Shown piece after piece: positions 38,830-48,563 of a stretch of 64,000 bases of DNA. A program made the position numbers and the translations under genes. The notes under the pieces are model-generated. The model did no database searches. It saw nothing but the letters and a program-made list of their open reading frames with translations, and had not been told where the DNA came from. Origin of the DNA: Burkholderiaceae bacterium (GTDB lineage Bacteria; Pseudomonadota; Gammaproteobacteria; Burkholderiales; Burkholderiaceae_A); contig JAGYKN010000002.1 in NCBI GenBank assembly GCA_018401615.1, forward strand, positions 1 through 64,000, written 5' to 3'. Position 1 is the stretch's first letter; each line of letters begins with the position of its first letter.

Positions 38830-39954
38830 GTGCCCGATGCTGGCCTCTGGGTGGTGAAGTTGGGGTCAAGCCTTGTGACAAATCACGGACGCGGCGTTGA
38901 TTCGATTGCCATTGCTGGCTTTGCAGCCCAGCTTGCCCAGCTCAAGACCCAGGGACACCGGGTCGTTGTCGTCTCGAGTGGCGCCATTGCTGAGGGCATG
39001 AAGAGGCTGGGATGGTCGTCTCGACCACATGCGATCCATGACCTCCAGGCCGCGGCTGCGGTGGGCCAGATGGGGCTTGCACAGGCTTACGAGGCGGGAT
39101 TCGCAGCCCATCAGCTCAAGACTGCCCAGATCCTCTTGACCCACGAGGACATCGCTGATCGCCGGCGCTACCTCAACGCAAAGTCAACGATCAATACGCT
39201 GCTGGCCTTGGGAATCGTGCCGATCGTCAATGAGAACGACACGGTTGTGACCGAAGAAATCAAGCTTGGCGACAACGACACCCTCGCGGCCATGGTGGCC
39301 AATCTGCTGGAGGCCGACCTCCTGGTGATTCTGACGGACCAGCTGGGCCTATTCACGGATGATCCCAGGCTGCATCCGAGCGCGACCATGGTGTCTGAGG
39401 TGTCGGCCAATGACCCAGACATTGCGTTGATGGCCGGTGGTGCAGGCTCTGAGATTGGCACGGGTGGCATGGCCACCAAGGTCCGTGCAGCTCGACGAGC
39501 CGCCAACAGCGGCGCCCACACTCTGATTGCAAGTGGGCATGAGCAGGATGTCTTGCTCCGACTGGCAGCCAGAGAGCCAGTCGGCTCGCTGCTCTACGCC
39601 GACATTCCGCGGCTCTCCGCTCGGGAGCAGTGGCTCGCGGACCATCTCCAACTCAGGGGGCAGCTGCAGCTCGATGCCGGTGCGGCCCAGGCCCTGCTCA
39701 GAGATGGGAAATCACTGCTGCCCGTGGGTGTGGTCGATGTGGTGGGCCAGTTTGAGCGCGGCGATGTCGTTGCCTGTCTCGACCCTCAGGGCCGAGAGAT
39801 TGCCCGCGGACTGGTCAACTACTCGGCCCAAGAGACTCGGCGCATCAGGGGCCTTGCCTCATCTCAGATTGAGGCGGCTTTGGGCTTTGTCGAGGAGTCA
39901 GAGCTCATGCATCGAGACAACCTGGTCTTTACCTCCTCTGGGGGAAAGAGGTAA
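38830..39954 (+). CDS. proB: Glutamate 5-kinase (with C-terminal PUA domain)
   Basis: First step of proline synthesis: phosphorylates glutamate. N-terminal amino-acid kinase domain with [33 protein letters not shown] and [12 protein letters not shown] (lysine for phosphate transfer). The PUA domain follows (about 285-374, [21 protein letters not shown]). Length 374 is standard. The start is GTG 38830. Its last 91 bases overlap the 3' end of the convergent rppH gene, a long overlap. Confidence 0.95.
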   Translation: MPDAGLWVVKLGSSLVTNHGRGVDSIAIAGFAAQLAQLKTQGHRVVVVSSGAIAEGMKRLGWSSRPHAIHDLQAAAAVGQMGLAQAYEAGFAAHQLKTAQILLTHEDIADRRRYLNAKSTINTLLALGIVPIVNENDTVVTEEIKLGDNDTLAAMVANLLEADLLVILTDQLGLFTDDPRLHPSATMVSEVSANDPDIALMAGGAGSEIGTGGMATKVRAARRAANSGAHTLIASGHEQDVLLRLAAREPVGSLLYADIPRLSAREQWLADHLQLRGQLQLDAGAAQALLRDGKSLLPVGVVDVVGQFERGDVVACLDPQGREIARGLVNYSAQETRRIRGLASSQIEAALGFVEESELMHRDNLVFTSSGGKR

Positions 39955-40415
39955 CTGGCAAGCTCAGACATGGCCATCCAGTAGACATTGCGTTTGAACT
40001 CGATCACCGTGTCGAGTGGCACGAAGAAATCATGCCACTGCCAGGCGTCGAATTCAGGCTTTTCGATTCCGGAGCGCAATTCGATGTGGTGATCCTCGCC
40101 GATCATTTTGAGTAGAAACCAGATTTGTTTCTGGCCGCGATAGAGGCCGCGCCATTCTCTGCGGACCCAGCGATTTGGCACATCGTAATGGAGCCAATCT
40201 TGGGTCCGTGCCAGGATCTCCACATGCTCGGGCTTGAGGCCGGTCTCCTCGGCCAGCTCTCGATACATCGCCTCGATGGGGTCCTCCCCCTCCTTGATGC
40301 CACCCTGAGGGAACTGCCAGGCCTGCTCGCGGACACGCTTGCCCCAAAAGACCTGATGCTGGTCATTGACCAGGATGATCCCAACATTGGGGCGGTAACC
40401 GTTTTCATCGAGCAT
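39864..40415 (-). CDS. rppH: RNA pyrophosphohydrolase RppH
   Basis: Nudix enzyme that removes pyrophosphate from 5' ends of mRNA, starting 5'-end-dependent decay. The start [45 protein letters not shown] (complete Nudix box) and the following [13 protein letters not shown] and GQKQIWFLL are diagnostic. ATG 40415 gives 183 residues, near the 176 of E. coli; the frame stays open upstream across proS. The last 30 codons lie opposite the end of proB. Confidence 0.95.
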   Translation of the reverse strand: MLDENGYRPNVGIILVNDQHQVFWGKRVREQAWQFPQGGIKEGEDPIEAMYRELAEETGLKPEHVEILARTQDWLHYDVPNRWVRREWRGLYRGQKQIWFLLKMIGEDHHIELRSGIEKPEFDAWQWHDFFVPLDTVIEFKRNVYWMAMSELASYLFPPEEVKTRLSRCMSSDSSTKPKAASI

Positions 40416-40451
40416 AATCCGACCAGTATAAGAGAGCCACACGACCAGACC

Positions 40452-42188
40452 ATGCGCGCGAGTCATTTCCACCTTCAGACCCTCAAAGAAGATCCCTCGG
40501 ATGCCGAGATTCCAAGCCATCGTCTGATGCTGCGTGCAGGGATGGTTCGTCGTCTGGGCGCGGGCATCTATAGTCAGATGCCGCTTGGCCTCAGAGTGGT
40601 GCGCAAGGTGGAGGCCATCATTCGGGAGGAGATGAACCGCTCGGGTGCCATCGAACTGCAGATGCCAATGGTGCAGCCAGCCGAGCTCTGGCAGGAGACT
40701 GGCAGGTGGGACAAGATGGGAAGCGAATTGCTTCGGCTGCGCGACCGCCACGGCAGAGACTTCGCCATGCAGCCGACATCAGAGGAGGTGATCACAGACA
40801 TCGCTCGCCAGGAACTCCGCAGCTGGAAGCAACTTCCCAGGAATTTCTATCAGATTCAGACCAAGTTCAGAGATGAGCGTCGGCCACGGTTTGGTGTCAT
40901 GCGGGGTCGCGAGTTTGTCATGAAGGACGCCTATTCATTTGACAAGGATCTGGCAGGCGCTCAGCGCAGTTACGACATCATGTTTGCCTGCTATGAGCGC
41001 ATTTTTGATCGCCTCGGCCTCACCTATCGAGCGGTCACGGCCGACACAGGGGCGATCGGGGGGTCAAGATCCCATGAATTTCAAGTCATTGCAGAGACCG
41101 GCGAGGATGCGATTGCCTACTGCCCATCATCGGACTACGCGGCCAATATTGAATTGGCTGCTGCCCTGCCCCCAGATTCAAGTCGGGCGCCAGCCGCCGA
41201 GGCCATGACCCTGGTGGCAACGCCGGGCCTGACCAAATGCAATGAGGTGGCGGCCCTCTGTGGATTGCCACTGACCCAGACAGTCAAGTCGATTGTGCTG
41301 ACGGTCGAGGCGGACCCGACGTCTCACCGCGAGAGGCAGATTTGGCTGCTGCTCCTTCGGGGAGACCACGAGATGAACGAGGTGAAGGTTGGGAAGATTG
41401 AGGGGCTCTCGGCTGGCTGGCGGTTTGCAACGGCTGATGAGATCGAGCAGTCATTCGGGGCACCCCCGGGATTTCTAGGCCCGGTTGGCCTCTCGTCGGC
41501 GGTGACCATCCTGGCGGATCAGGCTGTTGTGCAGATGTCTGATTTTGTTGTGGGCGCCAATCAGGTCGATGCCCATCTGCGGGGTGTCAACTGGGGACGC
41601 GATCTTGCCGAGCCTCAAAACATTGCCGATATCCGACAGGTTGTGGAGGGGGATCCTTCCCCGGATGGGCAAGGCGTCCTCATGATCCAGCGCGGAATCG
41701 AGGTGGGCCATGTCTTTTATCTGGGCACCAAATACTCAGAGGCCATGGGGGCCTCGGTGCTCGACGAGACCGGAAAGCCCCGGCTCATGGAGATGGGGTG
41801 TTACGGAATTGGCGTGACCCGTATCGTGGGAGCGGCAATTGAGCAGGGCCACGACGGCAGGGGCATCGTCTGGCCGCGGGCGCTTGCACCCTTCGAGGTT
41901 GTCATCTGTCTGGTCGGAGGGGCCAAATCAGAGCCTGTGAGGGCCGCAGGTGAGCAGGCATACGCGGCGCTGGTGGCCTCCGGTTTGGATGTCATCCTCG
42001 ATGATCGTGATGAACGTCCTGGCGCCATGTTTGCCGACTGGGAACTCATCGGGATTCCGGTTCGTGTCACGCTTGGCGAGCGCTCGCTCAAGGAGGGGCG
42101 AATTGAGTTGCTGCAACGTCGAGGCATGCTGTCTTCCGAGACGACTGCAGACAACCTCGTTGGCGCTGTGCACGACCTGCTGCGCTAG
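40452..42188 (+). CDS. proS: Prolyl-tRNA synthetase (bacterial type)
   Basis: Class II synthetase charging tRNA-Pro. The catalytic core motifs ([44 protein letters not shown] for motif 2; [13 protein letters not shown] for motif 3) flank the bacterial editing insert (about residues 230-390), and an anticodon-binding domain ends the protein. Length 578 is normal. ATG 40452 is chosen; the longer open frame runs back through rppH. The 36-base gap to rppH must hold both starts. Its end overlaps ffh by 4 bases. Confidence 0.97.
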   Translation: MRASHFHLQTLKEDPSDAEIPSHRLMLRAGMVRRLGAGIYSQMPLGLRVVRKVEAIIREEMNRSGAIELQMPMVQPAELWQETGRWDKMGSELLRLRDRHGRDFAMQPTSEEVITDIARQELRSWKQLPRNFYQIQTKFRDERRPRFGVMRGREFVMKDAYSFDKDLAGAQRSYDIMFACYERIFDRLGLTYRAVTADTGAIGGSRSHEFQVIAETGEDAIAYCPSSDYAANIELAAALPPDSSRAPAAEAMTLVATPGLTKCNEVAALCGLPLTQTVKSIVLTVEADPTSHRERQIWLLLLRGDHEMNEVKVGKIEGLSAGWRFATADEIEQSFGAPPGFLGPVGLSSAVTILADQAVVQMSDFVVGANQVDAHLRGVNWGRDLAEPQNIADIRQVVEGDPSPDGQGVLMIQRGIEVGHVFYLGTKYSEAMGASVLDETGKPRLMEMGCYGIGVTRIVGAAIEQGHDGRGIVWPRALAPFEVVICLVGGAKSEPVRAAGEQAYAALVASGLDVILDDRDERPGAMFADWELIGIPVRVTLGERSLKEGRIELLQRRGMLSSETTADNLVGAVHDLLR

Positions 42189-43579
42189 CGACCGAGCCCC
42201 GGAAACCCGCCACCAAGGCCTTTGAGCCCCCCCATGGCCCGCATCATTTTCCCAAGGCCACCCTTTTGCATCTTCTTCATCATGTCTTGCATCTGCTCGA
42301 ACTGATTGAGGAGCCGATTGACCTCCTGGACGGGCACGCCGGCACCCATGGCGATTCGACGCTTGCGGCTGGCCTTGAGGAGCTGAGGGTTGCTGCGTTC
42401 GGCCGGGGTCATTGAGCTGATGATGCCCTCCATTCGGCCCACAGACTTGTCTGCGTGCGAGAGATTCGTGGACCTTGCGGCCTGTTGCACCTGGGCAGGC
42501 AGTTTGTCGAGCAGGCTTGAGAGGCCCCCCATTGATTTCATCTGACCGATCTGAAGCTTGAAGTCGTTTAGATCGAAGCGGGCGCCAGATTTGAGCTTTG
42601 CAGCCATCTTTTCTGCAGACTGCAGGTCGATGCTCTTCTGGGCCTGCTCCACGATTGCCAGCACGTCGCCCATTCCGAGAATGCGCTGGGCAAAGCGCTC
42701 CGGATCGAAGGCCTCCAGGCCATCGAGTTTTTCCGAGATGCCCACAAACCGAACGGGACAGCCGGTGACTGCGCGCACAGACAGGACCGCACCACCGCGA
42801 GCATCACCGTCGACTTTGGTCAGCACGATGCCGGTGAGGGGGACGGTCTGCCTGAAGGCCTCCGCCGTGCGAATGGCATCCTGACCCTGCATGGCATCGA
42901 CCGTGAAAAGGGTCTCGATTGGATTGAGGCTCCGATGGAGGGCGGCGATCTCAGCCATCATGGCCTCGTCGATGGCCAATCGCCCGGCCGTGTCAACAAG
43001 CAAGACATCGTGATAGTGGCGGCGCGCCCAATCAGCTGCTGCCTGGCCGATCTGGATGGGTGACTGGCTCAAATCGCTTGGGAAGAAGTCTGCGCCGGCC
43101 TGCTCGGTCACCGTGCGCAGCTGCTCGATGGCGGCTGGTCGGTAGACGTCACAAGAGACTGTTAGGACTTTTTTCTTGTGGCGCTCCCGAAGCCATTGGG
43201 CGATCTTGCCCACGCTGGTGGTCTTTCCCGCTCCTTGTAATCCTGCCATGAGCACGATGGCGGGGGGCTGCTGTGCCAGATTGAGCCCAGTTGGCCCAGC
43301 AGGATGTTGGTCATCTCCCGACATGAGGCGAACCAGTTCTCGGTGGACCACACCAACCAAGGCCTGACCGGGGGTGAGGCTGTCGAGCACGTCTTGACCC
43401 AGCGCCTTTTCTCGAACGGACTGGATGAAGGTCTTGACAACGGGCAAGGCGACATCAGCCTCGAGCATGGCAAGGCGAATTTCCCGCAGCATCTCCTGGG
43501 TGTTGGCCTCGGTGAGGCGAGCCTGGCCCTTGATTGTTTTTAGGGCTCGGGCAAGGCGTTCGGTGAGGCTTTCAAGCAT
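42185..43579 (-). CDS. ffh: Signal recognition particle protein Ffh
   Basis: SRP54-type GTPase that binds signal sequences and 4.5S RNA to target membrane proteins. It has the N domain, G1 [14 protein letters not shown]3 DTAGR, G4 [10 protein letters not shown], and the methionine-rich M domain ending [19 protein letters not shown]. Length 464. It diverges from the ypjD gene with 35 bases between, an arrangement conserved in Proteobacteria. The 4.5S RNA gene is not in this window. Confidence 0.97.
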   Translation of the reverse strand: MLESLTERLARALKTIKGQARLTEANTQEMLREIRLAMLEADVALPVVKTFIQSVREKALGQDVLDSLTPGQALVGVVHRELVRLMSGDDQHPAGPTGLNLAQQPPAIVLMAGLQGAGKTTSVGKIAQWLRERHKKKVLTVSCDVYRPAAIEQLRTVTEQAGADFFPSDLSQSPIQIGQAAADWARRHYHDVLLVDTAGRLAIDEAMMAEIAALHRSLNPIETLFTVDAMQGQDAIRTAEAFRQTVPLTGIVLTKVDGDARGGAVLSVRAVTGCPVRFVGISEKLDGLEAFDPERFAQRILGMGDVLAIVEQAQKSIDLQSAEKMAAKLKSGARFDLNDFKLQIGQMKSMGGLSSLLDKLPAQVQQAARSTNLSHADKSVGRMEGIISSMTPAERSNPQLLKASRKRRIAMGAGVPVQEVNRLLNQFEQMQDMMKKMQKGGLGKMMRAMGGLKGLGGGFPGLGR

Positions 43580-43614
43580 GGGGACTCCATCGGGCCTGCG
43601 CTACACTGGCGCTC

Positions 43615-44421
43615 ATGTCCTCCTCATTGTACGGCGTCGCTCCGTGGCTGGCCGCTGCCGGCTATTGCGGGCTCTTCTGGGCCCGGCATCGGTCGGATGG
43701 TGGCGCCTGGCGCCTGGGGCTCCACGGCCTCATGGGCCTGACGCTGGTGTTGCAGGGCTCACTGCTCTTGCCTGAGTGGTTCTCCGATGGTGCCATCCGC
43801 TTTGGATTTGCGCCCGCTGTCTCTTGGATGCTGTGGCTGGCCGTGATGTTGCTCTGGATCGAATCCTGGTTTCATCAAATCCCCCGACCGGCCATCTCTA
43901 TTTTCCCCCTTGCGGCATTGGCGGTCTTGCTCCCCGGATGGTTTCCTGGGGTGGTGCTCCTGGAGCACCCCTCGTTGTTGTTTCGGGGCCATATTCTCTT
44001 TGCAATGTTGGCCTACAGCTGCTTTGCAATTGCATCTGGCCAGGCGCTCCTGATGCTTGCTCAGGAGAAGGCCCTCCACCGAGCCAAGCTACAGGAGGGG
44101 TGGTGGACCGAAATGCCCCCGCTGCTCGAGATGGATCAGACGTTGTTGAGAATCACGATGGTTGGGTTCGGGCTGCTGACCCTCACCCTGGCCACGGGCA
44201 TGGTGGTCAACCTCAATTCGGGGCTGGATCCCCTGCGGTTTGATCACAAGACCCTCTTTACAGTCTTGACCTGGCTGATGGTCGGCGTCTTTCTGGCCGG
44301 CCGCGGGCGGATGGGATGGCGCGGGCGGGTGGCCGCTCGCTTTGTGCTCGGCGGGTTTGCAATGTTGCTGCTCGCCTACGTGGGCAGCCGATTCGTTCTT
44401 GAGATCTTCATCACATCCTGA
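43615..44421 (+). CDS. ypjD: Cytochrome c assembly-family membrane protein (CcsA/YpjD type)
   Basis: Polytopic inner-membrane protein, 268 residues, with about eight hydrophobic segments. Family features include LLLEHPSLLFRGHILFAMLAYSCFAIASGQALLML and the LPPLLEMDQTLLRITMVGFGLLTLTLATG-like region (residues about 165-200), where conserved histidines could bind haem. The family resembles CcsA, but YpjD itself has no proven role in cytochrome c maturation. Divergent from ffh, as is usual. Confidence 0.88.
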   Translation: MSSSLYGVAPWLAAAGYCGLFWARHRSDGGAWRLGLHGLMGLTLVLQGSLLLPEWFSDGAIRFGFAPAVSWMLWLAVMLLWIESWFHQIPRPAISIFPLAALAVLLPGWFPGVVLLEHPSLLFRGHILFAMLAYSCFAIASGQALLMLAQEKALHRAKLQEGWWTEMPPLLEMDQTLLRITMVGFGLLTLTLATGMVVNLNSGLDPLRFDHKTLFTVLTWLMVGVFLAGRGRMGWRGRVAARFVLGGFAMLLLAYVGSRFVLEIFITS

Positions 44422-44648
44422 TGTTAGGGCGCATCGTCACAATCGTGGTGTTGGTGGGGGTTGTCTTCCTCCTATTTCGTCTGGCGCTGCGAAAAAAGAG
44501 GTCTTCCACCCCACCTCCCACGCCCCCAGAGATGCCACCACCACCCGCCCTGGTGGCATGTGCCCAGTGTGGTGTTCATCTCCCACCCGATGACGCCACA
44601 TGGCGCGATGGGAAGGCCTTCTGTAGCAAGGACCATGCAGGCCTCTAG
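44421..44648 (+). CDS. PP0621 family small membrane protein with a Cys-rich tail
   Basis: A 75-residue protein with an N-terminal membrane helix (MLGRIVTIVVLVGVVFLLFRL), a proline-rich linker, and a small zinc-finger-like tail with ACAQCGVHLPPDDATWRDGKAFCSKDH. The Cys-x2-Cys and Cys-x3-His pattern is that of the PP0621 family, of unknown function. It shares a single base with the ypjD stop and overlaps ampD by 14 bases, so the three are co-translated. Confidence 0.85.
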   Translation: MLGRIVTIVVLVGVVFLLFRLALRKKRSSTPPPTPPEMPPPPALVACAQCGVHLPPDDATWRDGKAFCSKDHAGL

Positions 44649-45231
44649 CTGGATCGCAGACGACGGCTGGTTGGTCAGAGGGCACGAGGCGGTCCGCATC
44701 GAGGCGTCTTCCCACTTTGATCTCAGGCCGCAGGAGGCTTCAATTGACCTTCTGGTGGTCCATGGGATCAGCCTGCCCGAGGGCTCCTATGGGGGCACGG
44801 CAGTGACAGACCTCTTCATGGGGCGCCTCGACTGCGCCGCCCATCCGAGCCTTCACGGGCTAAGAGGCCTGCGGGTGTCGGCCCACTTTTTCATTGAGCG
44901 AGACGGGGCGCTCACCCAATATGTATCGTGTCTCAACCGTGCCTGGCACGCTGGTCTGTCGAGTTTTTGCGGCCGCCAACATTGCAACGACTTCTCGATC
45001 GGCGTTGAAATCGAGGGCTGCGACCAGGATGAATATGAGCCAGCCCAGCTCGAGCAGCTTGCCAGCCTCTGTGAGGCGGTGTCGCGCGCATATCCCAGTT
45101 GCCGCAATCTGGCTGCCCACTCCGACATCGCGCCCGGGCGAAAGACAGACCCTGGCCCATTTTTTGACTGGGGCCTTTTGCATCGGTTGCTCGAGGGTCG
45201 AGGGGTCCCGATGCGCAGGCAGCCTCAATAA
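44635..45231 (+). CDS. ampD: 1,6-anhydro-N-acetylmuramyl-L-alanine amidase AmpD
   Basis: Cytoplasmic zinc amidase that releases peptide from anhydro-muropeptides during cell-wall recycling; its loss induces AmpC in bacteria that have AmpR. The Amidase_2 fold is clear, with metal ligands H43 in VVHGISLPEG and H/D in AAHSDIAPGRKTDPGP. Length 198 is normal. ATG 44635 is preceded by AAGGA. Mpl, which reuses the released tripeptide, is encoded at 57054. Confidence 0.94.
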   Translation: MQASSWIADDGWLVRGHEAVRIEASSHFDLRPQEASIDLLVVHGISLPEGSYGGTAVTDLFMGRLDCAAHPSLHGLRGLRVSAHFFIERDGALTQYVSCLNRAWHAGLSSFCGRQHCNDFSIGVEIEGCDQDEYEPAQLEQLASLCEAVSRAYPSCRNLAAHSDIAPGRKTDPGPFFDWGLLHRLLEGRGVPMRRQPQ

Positions 45232-45302
45232 GATTCGCAAGGCCTGCAGGTGGGTTTGGTGGGTTGGCAGACAGAATCCCTTGAAAGACCCCGTGAAACC
45301 GC

Positions 45303-45328
45303 CCCCGAGAAATTGTTCTCAAGAGGGG
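45303..45328 (+). other. Hairpin between ampD and nrdA
   Basis: GAGAA-ATTG-TTCTC forms a 5-bp stem at 45307-45320, extended by CCCC (45303-45306) pairing with GGGG (45325-45328) across a 4-base bulge. No T-run follows, so it is not a standard terminator. It may mark the 3' end of the ampD transcript. Confidence 0.35.
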
Positions 45329-45381
45329 CTTGGCTCGCGCGGGAATTGCATCGACACCAGGGATTTCCCGTGTGAATTTGC

Positions 45382-45411
45382 TTGCCCATCGTCCGTTCGG
45401 ACTACTACAAT
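45382..45411 (+). promoter_or_regulatory. Probable sigma-70 promoter of nrdA
   Basis: TTGCCC (45382-45387), an 18-base spacer and TACAAT (45406-45411), a near-perfect -10. The -10 lies inside the first NrdR-like palindrome. Confidence 0.6.
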
Positions 45412-45448
45412 TAGTACTTAATCTTCAGTTTTTTACTACCTGTAGTGT
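45402..45448 (+). promoter_or_regulatory. Pair of NrdR-box-like palindromes, 31 bp centre to centre
   Basis: Box 1, CTACTACAATTAGTAC (45402-45417), overlaps the -10. Box 2, TTACTACCTGTAGTGT (45433-45448), contains the perfect palindrome ACTAC-CT-GTAGT. The centres are 31 bases apart, about three helical turns, as expected for NrdR sites, whose consensus resembles acaCwAtATaTwGtgt. NrdR represses ribonucleotide reductase genes when dATP is high. Confidence 0.72.
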
Positions 45449-45466
45449 CCTAGAAGGGAACCATCC

Positions 45467-48424
45467 ATGCAGCGGGGAATCGAACAAACCATATTGACTG
45501 GCCGGCAAGGGGCCGCTCCAGCAATGATGTCCGCAGAAGACACGCCAGCCGGTTTGTCTGCTGCTGGAACGCTTCAGGACATCAAGGTTGTCCGACGCAA
45601 TGGGGCTGTTGTTCGCTTTGAATCTCCCAAGATCACGGTGGCCCTGACCAAGGCCTTCCTGGCAGTCCAAGGCGGGCAGGGCGCGGCAAGTGCACGGGTG
45701 CGCGAGATCACCGAGGGGCTCACTGGCCAGGTGGCGTCCGCCCTCATGCGGCGCCATCCCGCTGGCGGCATCCTTCACATTGAAGACATTCAGGATCAGG
45801 TTGAGCTCGCGCTGATGCGTTCGGGTGAGCACGAGGTGGCGCGGGCATATGTCTTGTATCGAGAGCGTCGCGCCCAGGAGCGGGCTGCCGCCGTCAAACT
45901 CGAACCCGCCCAGCCCCGCGCGGCCCTCAATATGTTGGTCGATGGGCGCCCGGTCCCGCTCGACCAGGCATGGCTCGAGGCAACGATAACCGCTGCCTGC
46001 ACCGGCCTGGGAGCCCATGTCCAGGTCCAGGATGTTGTTGACGACACCCTCAAGAATCTCTACGACGGTGTGCCCATCGAGGAGGTTCAGAAATCCGCCA
46101 TCCTGGCCGCCCGTGCCCTCATTGAAAAGGATCCAGCCTATGCCAAGGTCAGTGCCCGTCTGCTTTTGCACACTGTTTGCTCGGAGGTCCTGCAGGCTGA
46201 TGTCCCACCAGCAGAGGTGGCGGCGCGCACGCGTGAGTACTTCCCTCGATTCATCAAGAAGGGTGTCGAGATTGGGCTACTAAACGAAGACCTCGCTCGA
46301 TTTGATCTGGCTCGGCTGGCCAGTGCCCTTCATCCGGAGCGCGACCTCCAGTTTGATTACCTTGGCCTGCAGACCCTCTACGACAGATACTTTCTGATCG
46401 ACCGCAATGACCCCCACACCGGCGAGGGCCGACGGATTGAGTTGCCACAGGTCTTCTTCATGAGGGTGGCCATGGGCCTGGCGATAAATGAGCTTGACCG
46501 AGAGGGCAAGGCCATCGCCTTTTATGACCTGCTCTCGAGTTTTGATTTCATGAGTTCCACCCCCACCCTCTTTAACAGTGGCACCACCCATTCGCAGCTG
46601 TCGTCTTGCTACCTCACGACCGTCGGAGACGACCTCGATGACATCTACGAGGCCATCAAAGAAAACGCCTTGCTCGCCAAATACGCTGGCGGGCTGGGCA
46701 ACGACTGGACGCCGGTGCGGGCGCTCGGCAGCCACATCAAAGGAACCAACGGCAAGAGCCAGGGCGTGGTGCCATTTCTGAAGGTGGTAAATGACACTGC
46801 GGTTGCGGTCAATCAGGGCGGCAAGCGAAAGGGCGCGGTCTGCACCTATCTTGAGACCTGGCACCTCGACATCGAGGAGTTCTTAGAGTTGCGCAAGAAC
46901 ACTGGCGACGACCGCCGCCGCACCCACGACATGAACACGGCCAACTGGATCCCAGACCTCTTCATGAAGCGGGTCATGGAAAATGGCCCCTGGACACTCT
47001 TTTCGCCCTCCGATGTGCCCGACCTTCACGACAAGTACGGCAGGGAGTTCGAATCTGCCTACATTGGCCACGAGCAGAAGGCTGCCCGAGGAGAGATTCG
47101 GCTCTTTAGGACGGTCCAGGCCACCACCCTCTGGCGCAAGATGCTCACCATGCTGTTCGAGACGGGGCACCCCTGGATCACCTTCAAAGACCCCTGCAAC
47201 ATTCGCAGCCCCCAGAGTCATGTTGGGGTTGTTCACAGCTCAAACCTCTGCACCGAAATCACCTTGAACACCAACAGCGCAGAGATCGCGGTCTGTAATC
47301 TTGGCTCGGTTAACCTGGTCCAGCACCTGCGGCCGCTCGCCGGGGGTGGTCTTGAGCTTGACACCGACAAGCTTAAAAAGACGATCACAGTGGCGATGCG
47401 CATGCTCGACAACGTCATCGACATCAATTACTACGCTGTGGCCAAGGCCAGGACATCGAATGTCCGCCACAGGCCAGTGGGTCTTGGCATCATGGGATTC
47501 CAAGAGGCCCTCCATGCCATGCGCATCCCGTATGCCTCAGACAGGGCGGTTGAATTCTCCGACACCTCCATGGAGGCGGTCTGCTACGAGGCCTATTGGG
47601 CATCGACCGAACTTGCCCAGGAGCGCGGCGCCTACTCTAGCTTCAAGGGCTCGCTGTGGGACCGGGGCATTCTTCCCCTTGACTCCCTTGATCTGCTCGC
47701 GCAAGAGAGGGGGGGGTACCTTGAGGCAGATCGGACTGCGCGCCTCAATTGGAATGCCCTTCGGGAACGCATCAAGGCCCACGGGATGCGCAATTCCAAC
47801 TGCGTGGCGATCGCACCAACAGCCACCATCTCAAACATTGTCGGCATCTCGGCCTCGATTGAGCCCACCTACCAAAACCTCTATGTGAAATCAAACCTGT
47901 CGGGCGAATTCACGGTGGTAAACGAGGCCATGGTGAGGGATCTCAAAGGACTCGGCCTATGGGATCAGGTGATGGTTGCGGACCTCAAATACTTCGATGG
48001 AAGCCTCTCCAAGATTGACAGGATTCCTGCGGAGGTCCGGGCCCTATACGCAACGGCCTTTGAGGTCGATACGACCTGGATGGTCGAGTGCGCGGCTCGA
48101 CGGCAGAAATGGATCGATCAGGCCCAGTCCCTCAACATCTACATGGCTGGGGCCTCGGGTAAGCGGCTCGATGAGACATACAAGCTGGCATGGCTTCGGG
48201 GTCTCAAGACCACCTATTACCTGCGCACGATGGGGGCGACCCATGCTGAGAAGTCCACGCTCAACACAGGCCAACTCAATGCCGTGCCGATCTCGGGTGG
48301 TCTGCAGGGGGGATCGTCCGCGTTCTCTGAGACCTCTGATCCGATCATCACCTCCGGCAGAGTCGTTGGTTCTGATGTGACGTTCTGTTCGATCGATACC
48401 CCGGATTGCGAGGCCTGCCAGTAA
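45467..48424 (+). CDS. nrdA: Class Ia ribonucleotide reductase, large (alpha) subunit with two ATP-cones
   Basis: Reduces ribonucleotides to deoxyribonucleotides, using a radical from NrdB. Two successive ATP-cone regions (about residues 36-140 and 155-255) precede the catalytic barrel. Active-site residues: C381 (SSCYLTTV), the N593-x-C595-x-E597 triad (NLCTEI), C610, the Tyr pair 917-918 (TTYYLRTMGAT) and the C-terminal redox pair DCEACQ. At 985 residues it is longer than E. coli NrdA (761), as in Pseudomonas aeruginosa, whose enzyme also has two cones. It starts at ATG 45467 behind the NrdR-like sites. Confidence 0.95.
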   Translation: MQRGIEQTILTGRQGAAPAMMSAEDTPAGLSAAGTLQDIKVVRRNGAVVRFESPKITVALTKAFLAVQGGQGAASARVREITEGLTGQVASALMRRHPAGGILHIEDIQDQVELALMRSGEHEVARAYVLYRERRAQERAAAVKLEPAQPRAALNMLVDGRPVPLDQAWLEATITAACTGLGAHVQVQDVVDDTLKNLYDGVPIEEVQKSAILAARALIEKDPAYAKVSARLLLHTVCSEVLQADVPPAEVAARTREYFPRFIKKGVEIGLLNEDLARFDLARLASALHPERDLQFDYLGLQTLYDRYFLIDRNDPHTGEGRRIELPQVFFMRVAMGLAINELDREGKAIAFYDLLSSFDFMSSTPTLFNSGTTHSQLSSCYLTTVGDDLDDIYEAIKENALLAKYAGGLGNDWTPVRALGSHIKGTNGKSQGVVPFLKVVNDTAVAVNQGGKRKGAVCTYLETWHLDIEEFLELRKNTGDDRRRTHDMNTANWIPDLFMKRVMENGPWTLFSPSDVPDLHDKYGREFESAYIGHEQKAARGEIRLFRTVQATTLWRKMLTMLFETGHPWITFKDPCNIRSPQSHVGVVHSSNLCTEITLNTNSAEIAVCNLGSVNLVQHLRPLAGGGLELDTDKLKKTITVAMRMLDNVIDINYYAVAKARTSNVRHRPVGLGIMGFQEALHAMRIPYASDRAVEFSDTSMEAVCYEAYWASTELAQERGAYSSFKGSLWDRGILPLDSLDLLAQERGGYLEADRTARLNWNALRERIKAHGMRNSNCVAIAPTATISNIVGISASIEPTYQNLYVKSNLSGEFTVVNEAMVRDLKGLGLWDQVMVADLKYFDGSLSKIDRIPAEVRALYATAFEVDTTWMVECAARRQKWIDQAQSLNIYMAGASGKRLDETYKLAWLRGLKTTYYLRTMGATHAEKSTLNTGQLNAVPISGGLQGGSSAFSETSDPIITSGRVVGSDVTFCSIDTPDCEACQ

Positions 48425-48434
48425 CTGGCGGGTG

Positions 48435-48470
48435 TCGCATTCTTGCGAAAATTTTTTTAACCAAATGCGA
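48435..48470 (+). terminator. Terminator-like hairpin after nrdA, with a competing alternative stem
   Basis: TCGCA (48435-48439), loop TTCT and TGCGA (48444-48448) form a hairpin followed by seven T (48452-48458), an intrinsic terminator shape. The left arm, extended to TCGCATT (48435-48441), can instead pair with AATGCGA (48464-48470), which would break the terminator. The first stem is only 5 bp, so efficiency may be low; nrdB lies downstream. Confidence 0.5.
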
Positions 48471-48504
48471 GAAAACAATTGCACTGTCTTCTTGCATCCA
48501 TCAT

Positions 48505-48532
48505 GATTCGGTCTGTGTTCATTGACCGAATC
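48505..48532 (+). other. Perfect 9-bp inverted repeat upstream of nrdB
   Basis: GATTCGGTC (48505-48513) and GACCGAATC (48524-48532) flank a 10-base loop. No T-run follows. It could be an operator, an mRNA-stabilising hairpin, or part of an nrdB leader; the nrdB start is 31 bases further on. Confidence 0.6.
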
Positions 48533-48563
48533 TCACTGACCTAATAAAGAATGTGAGATCGAT

